Shown piece after piece: positions 1 through 6,506 of a stretch of DNA of 12,127 bases. The notes under the pieces are model-generated. The model ran no database searches, was not told the DNA's origin, and worked only from the letters and a program-made list of their open reading frames with translations. The DNA is from JACNFS01 sp964582065 (GTDB lineage Bacteria; Chloroflexota; Dehalococcoidia; GIF9; UBA5629). Each line of letters begins with the position of its first letter. Position 1 is the stretch's first letter. A program made the position numbers and the translations under genes. The stretch covers positions 1-12,127 of the forward strand of contig CAZOQG010000056.1 of NCBI GenBank assembly GCA_964582065.1, in the 5' to 3' direction.

Positions 1-163
1 TTGAGAGCAAACGATTCCCAGTATACTCCTCGCTTAACGCATCAATCAAGGCCCTTTTTAGCCTCTACAGCTACCGTACGCGATTGCATTAACCACTAGC
101 TTGATGAAGGAGATGGTCTACCAGACAGTGCCCTAAAGGCCAGCGTCCTGCCAAAGATAAACA

Positions 164-427
164 TCAAGTTAGACGAGAACTCGAGTAATATTGGACACGG
201 CGAAGGACGTCGCCGTACAAAGCCCAAGGGCTGCTTGCCGAGCTTTTTCCGCTTTGCTGCCCCATCTCCACAAATGCAGAGCCAGTCAGTTCCTGAATGC
301 AGTTATCCAACCTCCCTGCTGTTTTGGCCACTTGACCCTTCACCTCATCGACAAGCCCCCAGGGGAGTTGAGTGGTGTCCAACTTGGGCTGAAGCCCAAT
401 TGCCTCATCATAGTCAACTTGGTTCCC
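164..427 (-). pseudogene. possible degenerate TPR-like gene remnant
   Basis: On the minus strand a frame stays open from just after a TAA at 428-430 down to a stop at 164. Its first part reads like the end of a tetratricopeptide repeat, with DYDEAIGLQP fitting the Y-x-x-A-I-x-L-x-P pattern. The next stretch (GLVDEVKGQVAKTAG, then LDNCIQEL) could be a decayed second repeat. The only in-frame start candidate is a TTG at 380-382, and it has no Shine-Dalgarno. The same frame upstream of the TAA (655-428) shows no recognisable domain. I read it as a relic of a TPR protein, but it may be chance. No neighbour supports a function. Confidence 0.25.
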
Positions 428-507
428 TTAAGACCACCTGTCAAGATGCGAAGCTTTCTCCGAAGTCGACGGGGCATAGGGGCATTCTATTCTGTTCTGA
501 TTGGGTG

Positions 508-530
508 TATAATCGAATGAGTAGGAGGTG
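508..530 (+). promoter_or_regulatory. perfect -10 box followed by a strong Shine-Dalgarno
   Basis: TATAAT at 508-513 matches the -10 consensus, but the hexamer 17 bp upstream (TTCTAT) is a poor -35. Ten bases downstream lies AGGAGGTG (523-530), a near-perfect ribosome binding site. The TTG that this site would serve (538-540) meets a stop after one more codon. The signals therefore look like the front end of a gene whose coding part is now broken. They may still start the transcript for the two membrane protein genes at 756-2961. Confidence 0.4.
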
Positions 531-571
531 TAGCTCGTTGACTTGAAAGGAATGCAGGGAAAACACTCAAG

Positions 572-724
572 GTGATGCAGGGTGACCTCCCTGACAAAGC
601 GGTACCTTTGAGCCGACAACAGAAAGGTCTGTTGGTTTCCTTCTTGCAATGCCACTTTTGCACGGGCTGCCTTCGAGCTGCAGGAGTGTTTGAAGAGCTA
701 CGAGGAGAGGGCTACTCAGAGTGA
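572..724 (+). CDS. possible small protein or 3' gene remnant with a CxxCxxC motif
   Basis: A frame open from 542 to the TGA at 722-724 encodes a protein-like sequence. It has GTG at 572 and ATG at 575 as possible starts, giving about 50 residues. A helix-like stretch leads into CHFCTGCLRAAGVFEEL; the three cysteines spaced CxxCxxC could bind a metal. Neither start has a good ribosome binding site. The strong one at 523-530 serves a different frame that stops almost at once, so a small indel near 538-545 would join this frame to that start. It ends 31 bases before the next gene on the same strand. I do not recognise the family. It could be a small real protein, a frameshifted gene, or a chance frame. 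Confidence 0.3.
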   Translation: MMQGDLPDKAVPLSRQQKGLLVSFLQCHFCTGCLRAAGVFEELRGEGYSE

Positions 725-755
725 GCAATGAACTGATGTTAGGAGCTACGGCTAG

Positions 756-1217
756 GTGAAGTCCATCAACCGCTTGCCACTGGCTTTCGGAATTGCTATC
801 GGGCTTCTCACCATGGTTGCTGTGGTGTTGGTTCTGGCCACGGCTAGCAGAGAAGATGGCCCGCTGTTGCCCGAAGGTACGCCCGAGGGTACTGTGCAGA
901 GATTTCTCCTGGCTCTCGAGGACGAAGACTACCTGAAGGCATACGGCTACTTGTCTCCGCCAACCAGCGAAGACGTTCCCTACGAATCCATGAGAAAACG
1001 ACTGGCCAGGAGCGGAGAAAAGCTTGGGTGGAAGGCTACACTTGGGAAATCACTGGTAATGGATGACGAGGCTACCGTGGATGTCGTAGTCGATGTCTTC
1101 AGCCCCCGCGGCCCTCTTGAGAACCCCGTGCGTACTCACCACGTCACCTTCTTCCTCAAGAAAACGGAAACCTCGTGGAGCATTACTTCGCCTCTCGACC
1201 TATGGTGGCTGTATTGA
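756..1217 (+). CDS. membrane-anchored NTF2-like hypothetical protein
   Basis: The 153-residue product starts at a GTG, with AGGAG at 741-745 placed ten bases upstream. Residues about 8-28 form one hydrophobic helix that would anchor the protein or act as a signal peptide, so the rest probably lies outside the membrane. Residues about 42-153 begin with GTVQRFLLALEDEDYLKAY. This is the helical opening typical of NTF2-like or DUF4878-like domains, in which a cone-shaped fold binds small ligands or partners. The strand-rich second half ends in WSITSPLDLWWLY, as such domains often do. The next gene begins 19 bases downstream on the same strand, so the two probably form an operon at the membrane. 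The fold call rests on pattern only and no catalytic residues are evident. The function is unknown. Confidence 0.75.
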   Translation: MKSINRLPLAFGIAIGLLTMVAVVLVLATASREDGPLLPEGTPEGTVQRFLLALEDEDYLKAYGYLSPPTSEDVPYESMRKRLARSGEKLGWKATLGKSLVMDDEATVDVVVDVFSPRGPLENPVRTHHVTFFLKKTETSWSITSPLDLWWLY

Positions 1218-1236
1218 GTAATCTGAGGCGAATTGA

Positions 1237-2961
1237 ATGAGCACCGTTAGGCGGGTCTATTTCTACACGGTATGTTTCATCACACTGGGTATGTTCTCCA
1301 GCGGCGCGGGCATCCTACTGAGTCTATGCTTCGATATGCTCATCAAAGGGCACGCTCTGGCGCAGGTGGGAGAGCAGAGCTTTGCGAGAGAACAGCTTAG
1401 CCTCGGCCTGGCTTTGCTGCTCATTGGTGGCATACTATGGTTCCTGTTCTGGAGAGTCGTCCAGAGATATGCTTCCGACAGTCCTATTGAGATAGGGTCG
1501 GCCATACGGAAGCTGTTCATCAACCTCATACTGGCAGCGGCGGCATTGGTTGGACTCTTCTCCGCTGCTGAATTCTTGCAGTGGCTGATGGCCGGGGCAG
1601 TGCGGGACCAGTTCTTGTCGGGAGGGCTTGCCACACTGGCAGTAGCCAGCGTCGCATGGTACTACCACTGGCGACTGGAAGAGAAAGAGGGGCAGCCTTC
1701 ACCCGCGGGGAAGACATTGAGACGCTGGTATGTCTACGTGCTCTCAGCCTGGGGACTGGTCTGGCTATGCGCCGGCCTGGTGCAATTGATCAACACCAGT
1801 GTGTTGCAGCTACCTGTCTGGGGAGAGGTGATAGTCCATGGCAAGCTGTGGAATAGTAGCGTCCATAGCAGCTTAGGCTGGATATTACTCGGCGGGTCCG
1901 TGTGGGCCTTTCATTGGTTCCGCATGGCAAGAGGAGATTCTGACTCCACCCTCCGCCAGATTTACCTGTATCTTCTAGCCATATTTGGTGGGGCGATCGC
2001 CGGGCTCGTGGCCCTGACTACGTCTCTGTTCAACATCTTCAGGTTCGCCCTTGGCAGTCCGAGTGCCGCCAGTGACACGTACTTCCAATTCCTGGGCTGG
2101 GCAATCCCCACCATGCTTGTTGCTGGTGCCGTTTGGGCCTATCACCAGCAAGTTGTACAAGAAGAGGCAGCTGAGGTGCACGCCCGGCGGCTTTCAGCTC
2201 GACGAGTTCTCTTCTATCTGATGTCTTTCATTGGTCTGGGCACTTTGGTAGCAGGCCTAATAATGCTGCTTGGCATCCTGCTGGAGCTACTGGTGAACAC
2301 AGTTGGCGGTGGACCAGTGGCGGTAGTATCAGGCTGGTGGCAGGCCCAGCTAGGTATGTGTCTGGCGCTGTCAGTAGTGGCCATACCCATCTGGCTATAC
2401 TACTGGAACAGGGTGCTTCAGATGACAACTGCAGGAGGCGTCCCAGAGCGCAGGGTGAGAACGCGGCGCATTTTTCTGTATGTCATTGTGGGCACAGCGA
2501 TAATAACTCTAGCTGCCGACTCAGTAAACATCATATACCAGCTACTTAACGGCGTGCTTCAAGGCACGTTCGGGGTGGACGTCCTTCGCCAGTCCAAGTG
2601 GAGCTTGCAGACGTTGGTTGTAGCTTTGCCGGTGCTTCTATATCACTGGCGTATCCTGCGACAGGATCAACGTCTTGCGGCAGACGAGGAACGTCTCAGC
2701 GCCGAGACAGCGTCTCTGGCCAAGCGGGTTACAGTGCTAGCCAGCGAGGAGGCAGCGGACTTAATTCCCAGGATAGAGGAGAGGCTTGGTTCCCAGGTGC
2801 GCCTGCTGCGCTACCTCAGCCAGGCACCCCAGGACAAGCTTATTCTATCCGATGAAGAAATAGACAGGCTGGTCAGCGACATGCAGGCAGGCTCTGCCAC
2901 GGGCATCATGCTGGTCGTGGCCAGAGGTGAAATAATGGTCTTCCCCTATGAAGAGGATTGA
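1237..2961 (+). CDS. multipass membrane protein with six DUF5671-like repeats
   Basis: The 574-residue product starts at ATG 1237, eight bases after GAGG (1225-1228). It consists of six tandem units of about 60-75 residues, beginning near residues 5, 89, 161, 239, 321 and 409. Most units open with a basic-aromatic signature such as RRVYFY, LRRWYVY, RRVLFY or RRIFLY. Each then has two hydrophobic helices, the second ending in a W-rich motif such as WYYHW, WAFHW, WLYYW or LLYHW. This gives about twelve membrane segments. The pattern resembles DUF5671, a family of unknown function. Residues about 476-574 form a charged soluble tail with a helical region rich in Glu and Arg (480-525), followed by a short alpha/beta-like end. 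The gene probably shares a transcript with the anchored NTF2-like gene just upstream. No transport or enzyme motif is visible. Confidence 0.85.
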   Translation: MSTVRRVYFYTVCFITLGMFSSGAGILLSLCFDMLIKGHALAQVGEQSFAREQLSLGLALLLIGGILWFLFWRVVQRYASDSPIEIGSAIRKLFINLILAAAALVGLFSAAEFLQWLMAGAVRDQFLSGGLATLAVASVAWYYHWRLEEKEGQPSPAGKTLRRWYVYVLSAWGLVWLCAGLVQLINTSVLQLPVWGEVIVHGKLWNSSVHSSLGWILLGGSVWAFHWFRMARGDSDSTLRQIYLYLLAIFGGAIAGLVALTTSLFNIFRFALGSPSAASDTYFQFLGWAIPTMLVAGAVWAYHQQVVQEEAAEVHARRLSARRVLFYLMSFIGLGTLVAGLIMLLGILLELLVNTVGGGPVAVVSGWWQAQLGMCLALSVVAIPIWLYYWNRVLQMTTAGGVPERRVRTRRIFLYVIVGTAIITLAADSVNIIYQLLNGVLQGTFGVDVLRQSKWSLQTLVVALPVLLYHWRILRQDQRLAADEERLSAETASLAKRVTVLASEEAADLIPRIEERLGSQVRLLRYLSQAPQDKLILSDEEIDRLVSDMQAGSATGIMLVVARGEIMVFPYEED

Positions 2962-3165
2962 CCCTGCGACATAGAAAAAGTGCGCGACTATGATGCTGAC
3001 CGGGCCACTTCACATAGATACAGATTGGTACCGAAATGCCGGACAAAACAATAGGAGAAAGCCGCCGCCATCGTTATTTCAGATACCCAGAGTGAGAACT
3101 ACCTAGATTGGTGGCGCCTTTGTTGTGGCAGCAGCTTTAGCTGGTGAGGCGGCACGGTTTTCTTC

Positions 3166-3198
3166 CGTTGGACATTAGGACCAAGAAAAGTCCCAACG
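3166..3198. repeat. imperfect inverted repeat near the tRNA-Val 3' end
   Basis: CGTTGGAC at 3166-3173 pairs with GTCCCAACG at 3190-3198, with one bulged base and a 16-base loop. It lies about 30 bases beyond the mature 3' end of tRNA-Val on the minus strand. It could help end or trim that transcript, but there is no T tract. The role is inferred. Confidence 0.35.
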
Positions 3199-3201
3199 TT
3201 T

Positions 3202-3218
3202 TACATTTGGCAAATGTA
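3202..3218. repeat. 17-base perfect palindrome
   Basis: TACATTTG at 3202-3209 and CAAATGTA at 3211-3218 are perfect reverse complements around a single central base. The site lies ten bases past the tRNA-Val 3' end. As RNA it would form a 7 bp hairpin with a three-base loop. As DNA it could be a protein-binding site. No T tract follows on either strand. Confidence 0.4.
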
Positions 3219-3227
3219 GGTCCACAA

Positions 3228-3304
3228 TGGTGGGCAGTACTGGACTTGAACCAGTGACCTCTGCGATGTCAACGCAGCGCTCTAACCAACTGAGCTAACC
3301 GCCC
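3228..3304 (-). tRNA. tRNA-Val (GAC) with encoded CCA
   Basis: The minus strand folds into a full cloverleaf. The acceptor stem GGGCGGT pairs with ACTGCCC, with one G-T pair. The D arm stem is GCTC/GAGC. The anticodon arm is CTGCG, loop TTGACAT, CGCAG, and the T arm is ACTGG, loop TTCAAGT, CCAGT. The anticodon GAC (3268-3270 on the complementary strand) reads the valine codon GUC and, through G-U wobble, GUU. The discriminator A is followed by a genomically encoded CCA (3228-3230). A good promoter lies just upstream at 3316-3344. Confidence 0.96.
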
Positions 3305-3315
3305 TCTACTACCGC

Positions 3316-3344
3316 ATTTTATCAGTGCCATCATAGGCAGTCAA
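3316..3344 (-). promoter_or_regulatory. promoter of tRNA-Val
   Basis: On the minus strand TTGACT (3339-3344) and TAAAAT (3316-3321) are separated by exactly 17 bp. Each matches five of six consensus bases. Transcription would start near 3309, about five bases before the mature tRNA 5' end at 3304. This fits a stable-RNA promoter with a very short leader. Confidence 0.75.
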
Positions 3345-3356
3345 GCTACCAGGCCC

Positions 3357-3385
3357 TTGAACAAACAGCCCGTCTTCTCTATACT
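3357..3385 (+). promoter_or_regulatory. glnA: promoter of glnA
   Basis: TTGAAC (3357-3362) and TATACT (3380-3385) are separated by 17 bp and fit a sigma-70 type promoter. Transcription would start near 3392, giving a leader of about 50 bases before the glnA GTG. The promoter stands back to back with the tRNA-Val promoter, only 12 bp away. I could not identify a clear GlnR or other nitrogen-regulator site. Confidence 0.7.
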
Positions 3386-3442
3386 TTGACAAAGCACAGC
3401 CAGACAATAGCCCAGACTCTTGGCTGATTGGAGGAAAGCGCC

Positions 3443-4780
3443 GTGGCAAAAGAAGCAGACGATGCTAAGGAATACGTTATCAAAAAGACGAGGGAGCAAA
3501 ACGTCAGATTCATACGGCTATGGTTCACTGACATTTTGGGTTTTCTAAAGAGTTTCGCTATCACCACCGACCACCTCGAAGAAGCACTGAACGACGGCAT
3601 GGGCTTCGACGGTTCTTCAATTCAGGGTTTTGCTCGGATCGACGAAAGCGATATGATAGCCGTACCCGACCCCAATACCTTCCAGTTGGTACCTTGGCGA
3701 CCCAAAGAGCAAGGAGTTGCCAGAATGTTCTGCGACATACAATGGCCTGGCGGGCAACCCTTTGAAGGCGACCCACGCTATATATTGAAGAAAAACCTGA
3801 AGCGAGCGGCTAACCTCGGATATACCTTCAACGTCGGGCCAGAGTTGGAGTACTTTTACTTCAACAATGTCGAAGAGATGAAATTCTTGGACCAAGGTGG
3901 CTACTTTGACTTGGCACCTCCTGAGGTGGCCACCGACCTGAGAAGAAAAACAATCCTCATTCTACAAGAAATGGGCATCGACGTTGAATACAGTCACCAC
4001 GAGGTTGCGCCCAGCCAACATGAAATAGACCTTCGTTATACCGACGCCCTGACTATGGCTGACAATGTGATGACCTACCGTATAGTAGTCAAGCAAGTGG
4101 CCCAAGAGCACGGAGTTTATGCCACTTTCATGCCCAAACCTGTCTTCGGTGTCAACGGCAGCGGCATGCACGTCCATATGTCGTTATTCAAAGGCAGCTC
4201 TAACGCCTTTTTTGATAAGGATGTCCCACATAATCTATCCCAAGCGGGCAAAAGCTTCCTGGCTGGTTTGCTGAGACACGCTTCAGAAATAACCTCAGTT
4301 GCCAACCAATGGATAAACTCCTATAAGCGCCTCGTCCCAGGCTATGAAGCCCCTTGCTACATCACCTGGGCACGAAGAAGCCGAGCCGATTTAATCAGGC
4401 TTCCTGAATACCAACCTGGAAAGGAAACCGCCACCAGAATAGAACTCAGGTCCCCGGACCCAGCCTGCAACCCATATCTTGCCTTTAGCGTCATGCTAGC
4501 AGCGGGCCTCGACGGAATGGAAAAGGGATATGAACCGCCACCACCCACAGAGGAGAATGTGTTTGAGATGAGCCAGGAGGAACGAGAACGAAGGGGCATA
4601 GGCACACTCCCTGGCAGCTTATACGAAGCAATACAGCTTACCGAAAAAAGCCAGCTGGTCAGGGAAGCCTTAGGTGATCACGTGTTCAACAGCTTTATCC
4701 AGAACAAAAAAGTAGAATGGGACAGATACCGAACACAAGTAACCGATTATGAGCTGAAGAATTACCTGCCCATCCTGTAG
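3443..4780 (+). CDS. glnA: glutamine synthetase, type I
   Basis: This enzyme makes glutamine from glutamate, ammonia and ATP in the cytoplasm, and normally works as a dodecamer. The start chosen is GTG 3443, because GGAGG (3430-3434) sits eight bases before it. An in-frame TTG at 3428 overlaps that ribosome binding site. The product is 445 residues, close to the short Bacillus-type enzyme. The N-terminal beta-grasp domain covers about residues 15-100 and includes GFDGSSIQGF. Catalytic-domain signatures are GPELEYF (132-138, metal-binding Glu), NGSGMHVH (238-245), the flap region KRLVPGYEAP (about 295-304), and RIELRSPDPACNPYLA (332-347). I see no insertion of the long, adenylylated GSI-beta type, so feedback control rather than adenylylation is likely. 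Confidence 0.96.
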   Translation: MAKEADDAKEYVIKKTREQNVRFIRLWFTDILGFLKSFAITTDHLEEALNDGMGFDGSSIQGFARIDESDMIAVPDPNTFQLVPWRPKEQGVARMFCDIQWPGGQPFEGDPRYILKKNLKRAANLGYTFNVGPELEYFYFNNVEEMKFLDQGGYFDLAPPEVATDLRRKTILILQEMGIDVEYSHHEVAPSQHEIDLRYTDALTMADNVMTYRIVVKQVAQEHGVYATFMPKPVFGVNGSGMHVHMSLFKGSSNAFFDKDVPHNLSQAGKSFLAGLLRHASEITSVANQWINSYKRLVPGYEAPCYITWARRSRADLIRLPEYQPGKETATRIELRSPDPACNPYLAFSVMLAAGLDGMEKGYEPPPPTEENVFEMSQEERERRGIGTLPGSLYEAIQLTEKSQLVREALGDHVFNSFIQNKKVEWDRYRTQVTDYELKNYLPIL

Positions 4781-4875
4781 ACTGCAGCCAGCGAGAAATC
4801 AGGGAAGATGCGTGCTTCAGCTTTAGGCACTCCTTGAGGACTTGAAGTTACACGGGGCACAATCCGATTTGGCAG

Positions 4876-4892
4876 CAGCGTTGGTGACGCTG
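4876..4892. repeat. inverted repeat between convergent genes
   Basis: CAGCGT (4876-4881) and ACGCTG (4887-4892) form a perfect 6 bp stem with a five-base loop. It lies in the 169-base gap between the 3' ends of glnA and the small minus-strand gene at 4950-5141, where a two-way terminator would be expected. No T tract follows, so a terminator role is only a suggestion. Confidence 0.3.
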
Positions 4893-4949
4893 GATACAGC
4901 TCCGATTCTACGATGACTATTGGATTTTCCGGCTCAAGCAGAGAGTAGT

Positions 4950-5141
4950 TTAACCTTTGCCACCCAACTTCGTGCTACTTGTTAGCATAATCTGGACAAC
5001 ACTACCACATTTAGGACAAGTAACCTCGACAGTAACAGGCTGCCTCATCACCCGCTCCACCAGAGCCGTAACCATTGAATCGATATTATCCAGTCGCTGA
5101 TCCAGCATCTCCAAACGTTTTTCTATTTGCTCTGGCTCCAT
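4950..5141 (-). CDS. small hypothetical protein with coiled coil and one CPKC motif
   Basis: The 63-residue product starts at ATG 5141, with AGAAGG eight bases upstream, a convincing ribosome binding site. Residues about 3-33 are a charged, heptad-like helix (EPEQIEKRLEMLDQRLDNID) likely to form a coiled coil. The second half reads VEVTCPKCGSVVQIML, half of a zinc ribbon with a single CxxC pair. If metal is bound, two subunits could share it across a coiled-coil dimer. An intrinsic terminator separates it from the gene upstream, so it may have its own promoter. I do not recognise the family; a protein-protein or nucleic acid binding role would be a guess. Confidence 0.7.
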   Translation of the reverse strand: MEPEQIEKRLEMLDQRLDNIDSMVTALVERVMRQPVTVEVTCPKCGSVVQIMLTSSTKLGGKG

Positions 5142-5189
5142 AATTCTAACCTTCTCTTACGTGATAGCTATCCTTCTGCACTGACAAAC

Positions 5190-5220
5190 AAAAGAGGAGA
5201 GCCTTTTGGAGTCTCCCCTC
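5190..5220 (-). terminator. intrinsic terminator after the 107-residue gene
   Basis: Read on the minus strand, GAGGGGAG and CTCTCCTC form an 8 bp stem (one G-T pair) around an 11-base loop, followed by TTTTGTTTG. The hairpin lies 34 bases past the stop codon at 5254 and before the next minus-strand gene. It should end most transcripts of the 107-residue gene. Confidence 0.65.
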
Positions 5221-5253
5221 AACAACCGAGTCAACCAGCCACCATCTCCCCCT

Positions 5254-5577
5254 CTACAGGCTCTTCTCAGCTACCCCCATTGCCCCCAGTTCATCCTTAT
5301 CAGCCTTAATCAAGCCGTCTAGATGGCTACCGACAGTTCCCTCCAAATACTTCCGAAAAGCTTCTCGCGCTGCTGGAGAAGACCGTACTGCTTCCTTAGT
5401 CCGTTGCCACTCATCATTGATCATCCCGGTTACCCGCTCAGGACTCAACGGAAACTCCTCGGCCATCATAGACTCCGCCCTGTCAAGAACCCTACTCATA
5501 ACCGCCCGCCTTAAACGGTCAAAAGACAGAAATTCTTCCTGGGAATACGGCTGTGGTGCCCATTTCTCATCTGCCAT
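5254..5577 (-). CDS. hypothetical helical protein
   Basis: The 107-residue soluble product starts at ATG 5577, with GGAGG seven bases upstream. It is rich in charged residues and looks almost wholly alpha-helical, for example EEFLSFDRLRRAVMSRVLD near residues 14-32 and INDEWQRTKEAVRSSPAARE in the middle. There is no signal peptide, membrane segment, cysteine or recognisable catalytic motif. A consensus promoter (5620-5648) precedes it and a terminator (5190-5220) follows, so it is probably transcribed alone. That makes it a likely real gene even though I do not recognise the family. Confidence 0.75.
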   Translation of the reverse strand: MADEKWAPQPYSQEEFLSFDRLRRAVMSRVLDRAESMMAEEFPLSPERVTGMINDEWQRTKEAVRSSPAAREAFRKYLEGTVGSHLDGLIKADKDELGAMGVAEKSL

Positions 5578-5619
5578 CTCACAACCTCCGGTTCATAGCA
5601 TGCCTTTTTGATATTCCCT

Positions 5620-5648
5620 ATAATATGCGTCATCAATCACTATGTCAA
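5620..5648 (-). promoter_or_regulatory. consensus promoter of the 107-residue gene
   Basis: On the minus strand TTGACA (5643-5648, perfect) and TATTAT (5620-5625, five of six) are separated by 17 bp. Transcription would start near 5613, giving a leader of about 36 bases before the ATG at 5577. Confidence 0.75.
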
Positions 5649-5686
5649 GCCGACCAACAGTTGACAGTAACCAATCTACAACAGTA

Positions 5687-5715
5687 TTGATTTATTGAAG
5701 CCAGAAACATATACT
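5687..5715 (+). promoter_or_regulatory. promoter of the EF-Tu domain 2-like gene
   Basis: TTGATT (5687-5692) and TATACT (5710-5715) are separated by 17 bp. Transcription would start near 5722, about 30 bases before the ATG. A perfect TTGACA at 5661-5666 lacks a matching -10 at the right distance. The -35 boxes of this promoter and of the divergent one are 38 bp apart. Confidence 0.65.
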
Positions 5716-5751
5716 AGATAGGAACGAAGAAAAGAAAGGAGGTGACCTTAG

Positions 5752-6006
5752 ATGCCAGAAATCGAGATTGGCCAGGTAAGCGACTTCTTTGCCAGGCCTG
5801 TGGTGGCGGGCATCACACTAACTGACACACTAAAGGCCGGCGATAAGATTCACATCAAGGGGCACACCACAGACCTTGAATTCACCGTTGAGTCCATGCA
5901 GATCAATAATGCCAACGTTGCCGAGGGTAAGGCTGGAGATGCCATTGGCGTCAAAGTGCCTGACCGTGTAAGGGCCGGAGATAGGGTTTACAGAATCACA
6001 GAATAG
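5752..6006 (+). CDS. translation elongation factor-like protein (EF-Tu domain 2-like barrel)
   Basis: The 84-residue product starts at ATG 5752 behind an unusually strong ribosome binding site, AAAGGAGGTGACC (5735-5747). It reads as a small beta-barrel like domain 2 of translational GTPases. Recognisable parts are VVAGITLTDTLKAGDKIHIKG near residues 17-37, the repeat-like TVESMQINNANV, and the closing KVPDRVRAGDRVYRI. The GTPase domain is absent, so this is a stand-alone barrel. Such proteins are annotated as translation elongation factor-like, and similar barrels occur attached to U32 peptidases. The molecular role is not settled. It has its own promoter and converges on ribH with a gap of only four bases. 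Confidence 0.8.
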   Translation: MPEIEIGQVSDFFARPVVAGITLTDTLKAGDKIHIKGHTTDLEFTVESMQINNANVAEGKAGDAIGVKVPDRVRAGDRVYRITE

Positions 6007-6010
6007 TCGG

Positions 6011-6481
6011 CTAGCCGCCGATGGCTTTGAGCAGATTCGCCATTTCAATGGCACCTGAAGCAGCCTCAAAGCCACGGTTACCTTCTTTAGCTCCAGCTCT
6101 CTCAATAGCCTGCTCCAGAGTATCAGCGGTTATTACGCCTTGCATGACAGGCAATCCAGTATCCAAGCTGAGTCGGGAGATACCCCTGTTAACCTCCGAA
6201 GCCACATATTCGAAGTGAGGTGTGCCACCACGAATCACCGCTCCAAGGCAAACAATAGCGTTGTACTTACCGGTCTGTGCTAGCTTCTTGGCTATCAAAG
6301 GAATCTCCAGACAACCTGGCGTCCAAGCGACATCGATGTCTTTCTCATCAACACCGTGGCGTAGAAGAGCGTCTCTTGCTCCATCAAGCAGTCTGCCAGT
6401 TATGACTTCATTGAAACGAGAAACAACTACACCAAATTTCAGTCCCTCCCCTATCAGTATGCCTTCATACCGTTCAGCCAT
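6011..6481 (-). CDS. ribH: 6,7-dimethyl-8-ribityllumazine synthase
   Basis: It condenses 5-amino-6-ribitylaminouracil with 3,4-dihydroxybutanone 4-phosphate to give the lumazine that riboflavin synthase uses. The product is 156 residues, the usual length, and would assemble into pentamers or 60-mer shells. AGGAGG lies six bases before ATG 6481. Visible motifs are VSRFNEVITGRLLDGA (substrate ring stacking on Phe), TPGCLEIPL, GAVIRGGTPHFEYV with the catalytic His, GVITADTLEQAIERAG with the phosphate-binding Arg, and GNRGFEAA. The last has Arg where the Bacillus enzyme has the phosphate-contacting Lys, a mild change. It is the last gene of the riboflavin operon, 25 bases after ribBA. Confidence 0.96.
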   Translation of the reverse strand: MAERYEGILIGEGLKFGVVVSRFNEVITGRLLDGARDALLRHGVDEKDIDVAWTPGCLEIPLIAKKLAQTGKYNAIVCLGAVIRGGTPHFEYVASEVNRGISRLSLDTGLPVMQGVITADTLEQAIERAGAKEGNRGFEAASGAIEMANLLKAIGG

Positions 6482-6506
6482 ATAGTGCCTCCTCTTAACT
6501 TACAGG

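Larger units (their letters stand above)
2962..3227. other. 266-base intergenic stretch without a supported gene
   Basis: This stretch lies between the 3' end of the six-repeat membrane protein gene (plus strand) and the 3' end of the tRNA-Val gene (minus strand). I see only very short frames, for example a 19-codon one from ATG 3036, with nothing to support translation. Two inverted repeats lie in its right part (3166-3198 and 3202-3218). No classical terminator with a T tract was found for either flanking gene. Confidence 0.6.

Noticed and set aside
191..546. Two long plus-strand frames of about 103-109 codons
   Set aside because: They overlap each other, lack ribosome binding sites, and their translations are Pro/Ser/Cys-rich in a way typical of chance frames.
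3428..3442. Upstream TTG start for glnA
   Set aside because: The TTG overlaps the GGAGG that serves GTG 3443, and the five extra residues are not expected in the family.
6004..6022. Possible shared terminator between the convergent EF-like gene and ribH
   Set aside because: Only a 5 bp stem (TCGGC/GCCGA) inside the ribH coding end, with no T tract on either side.
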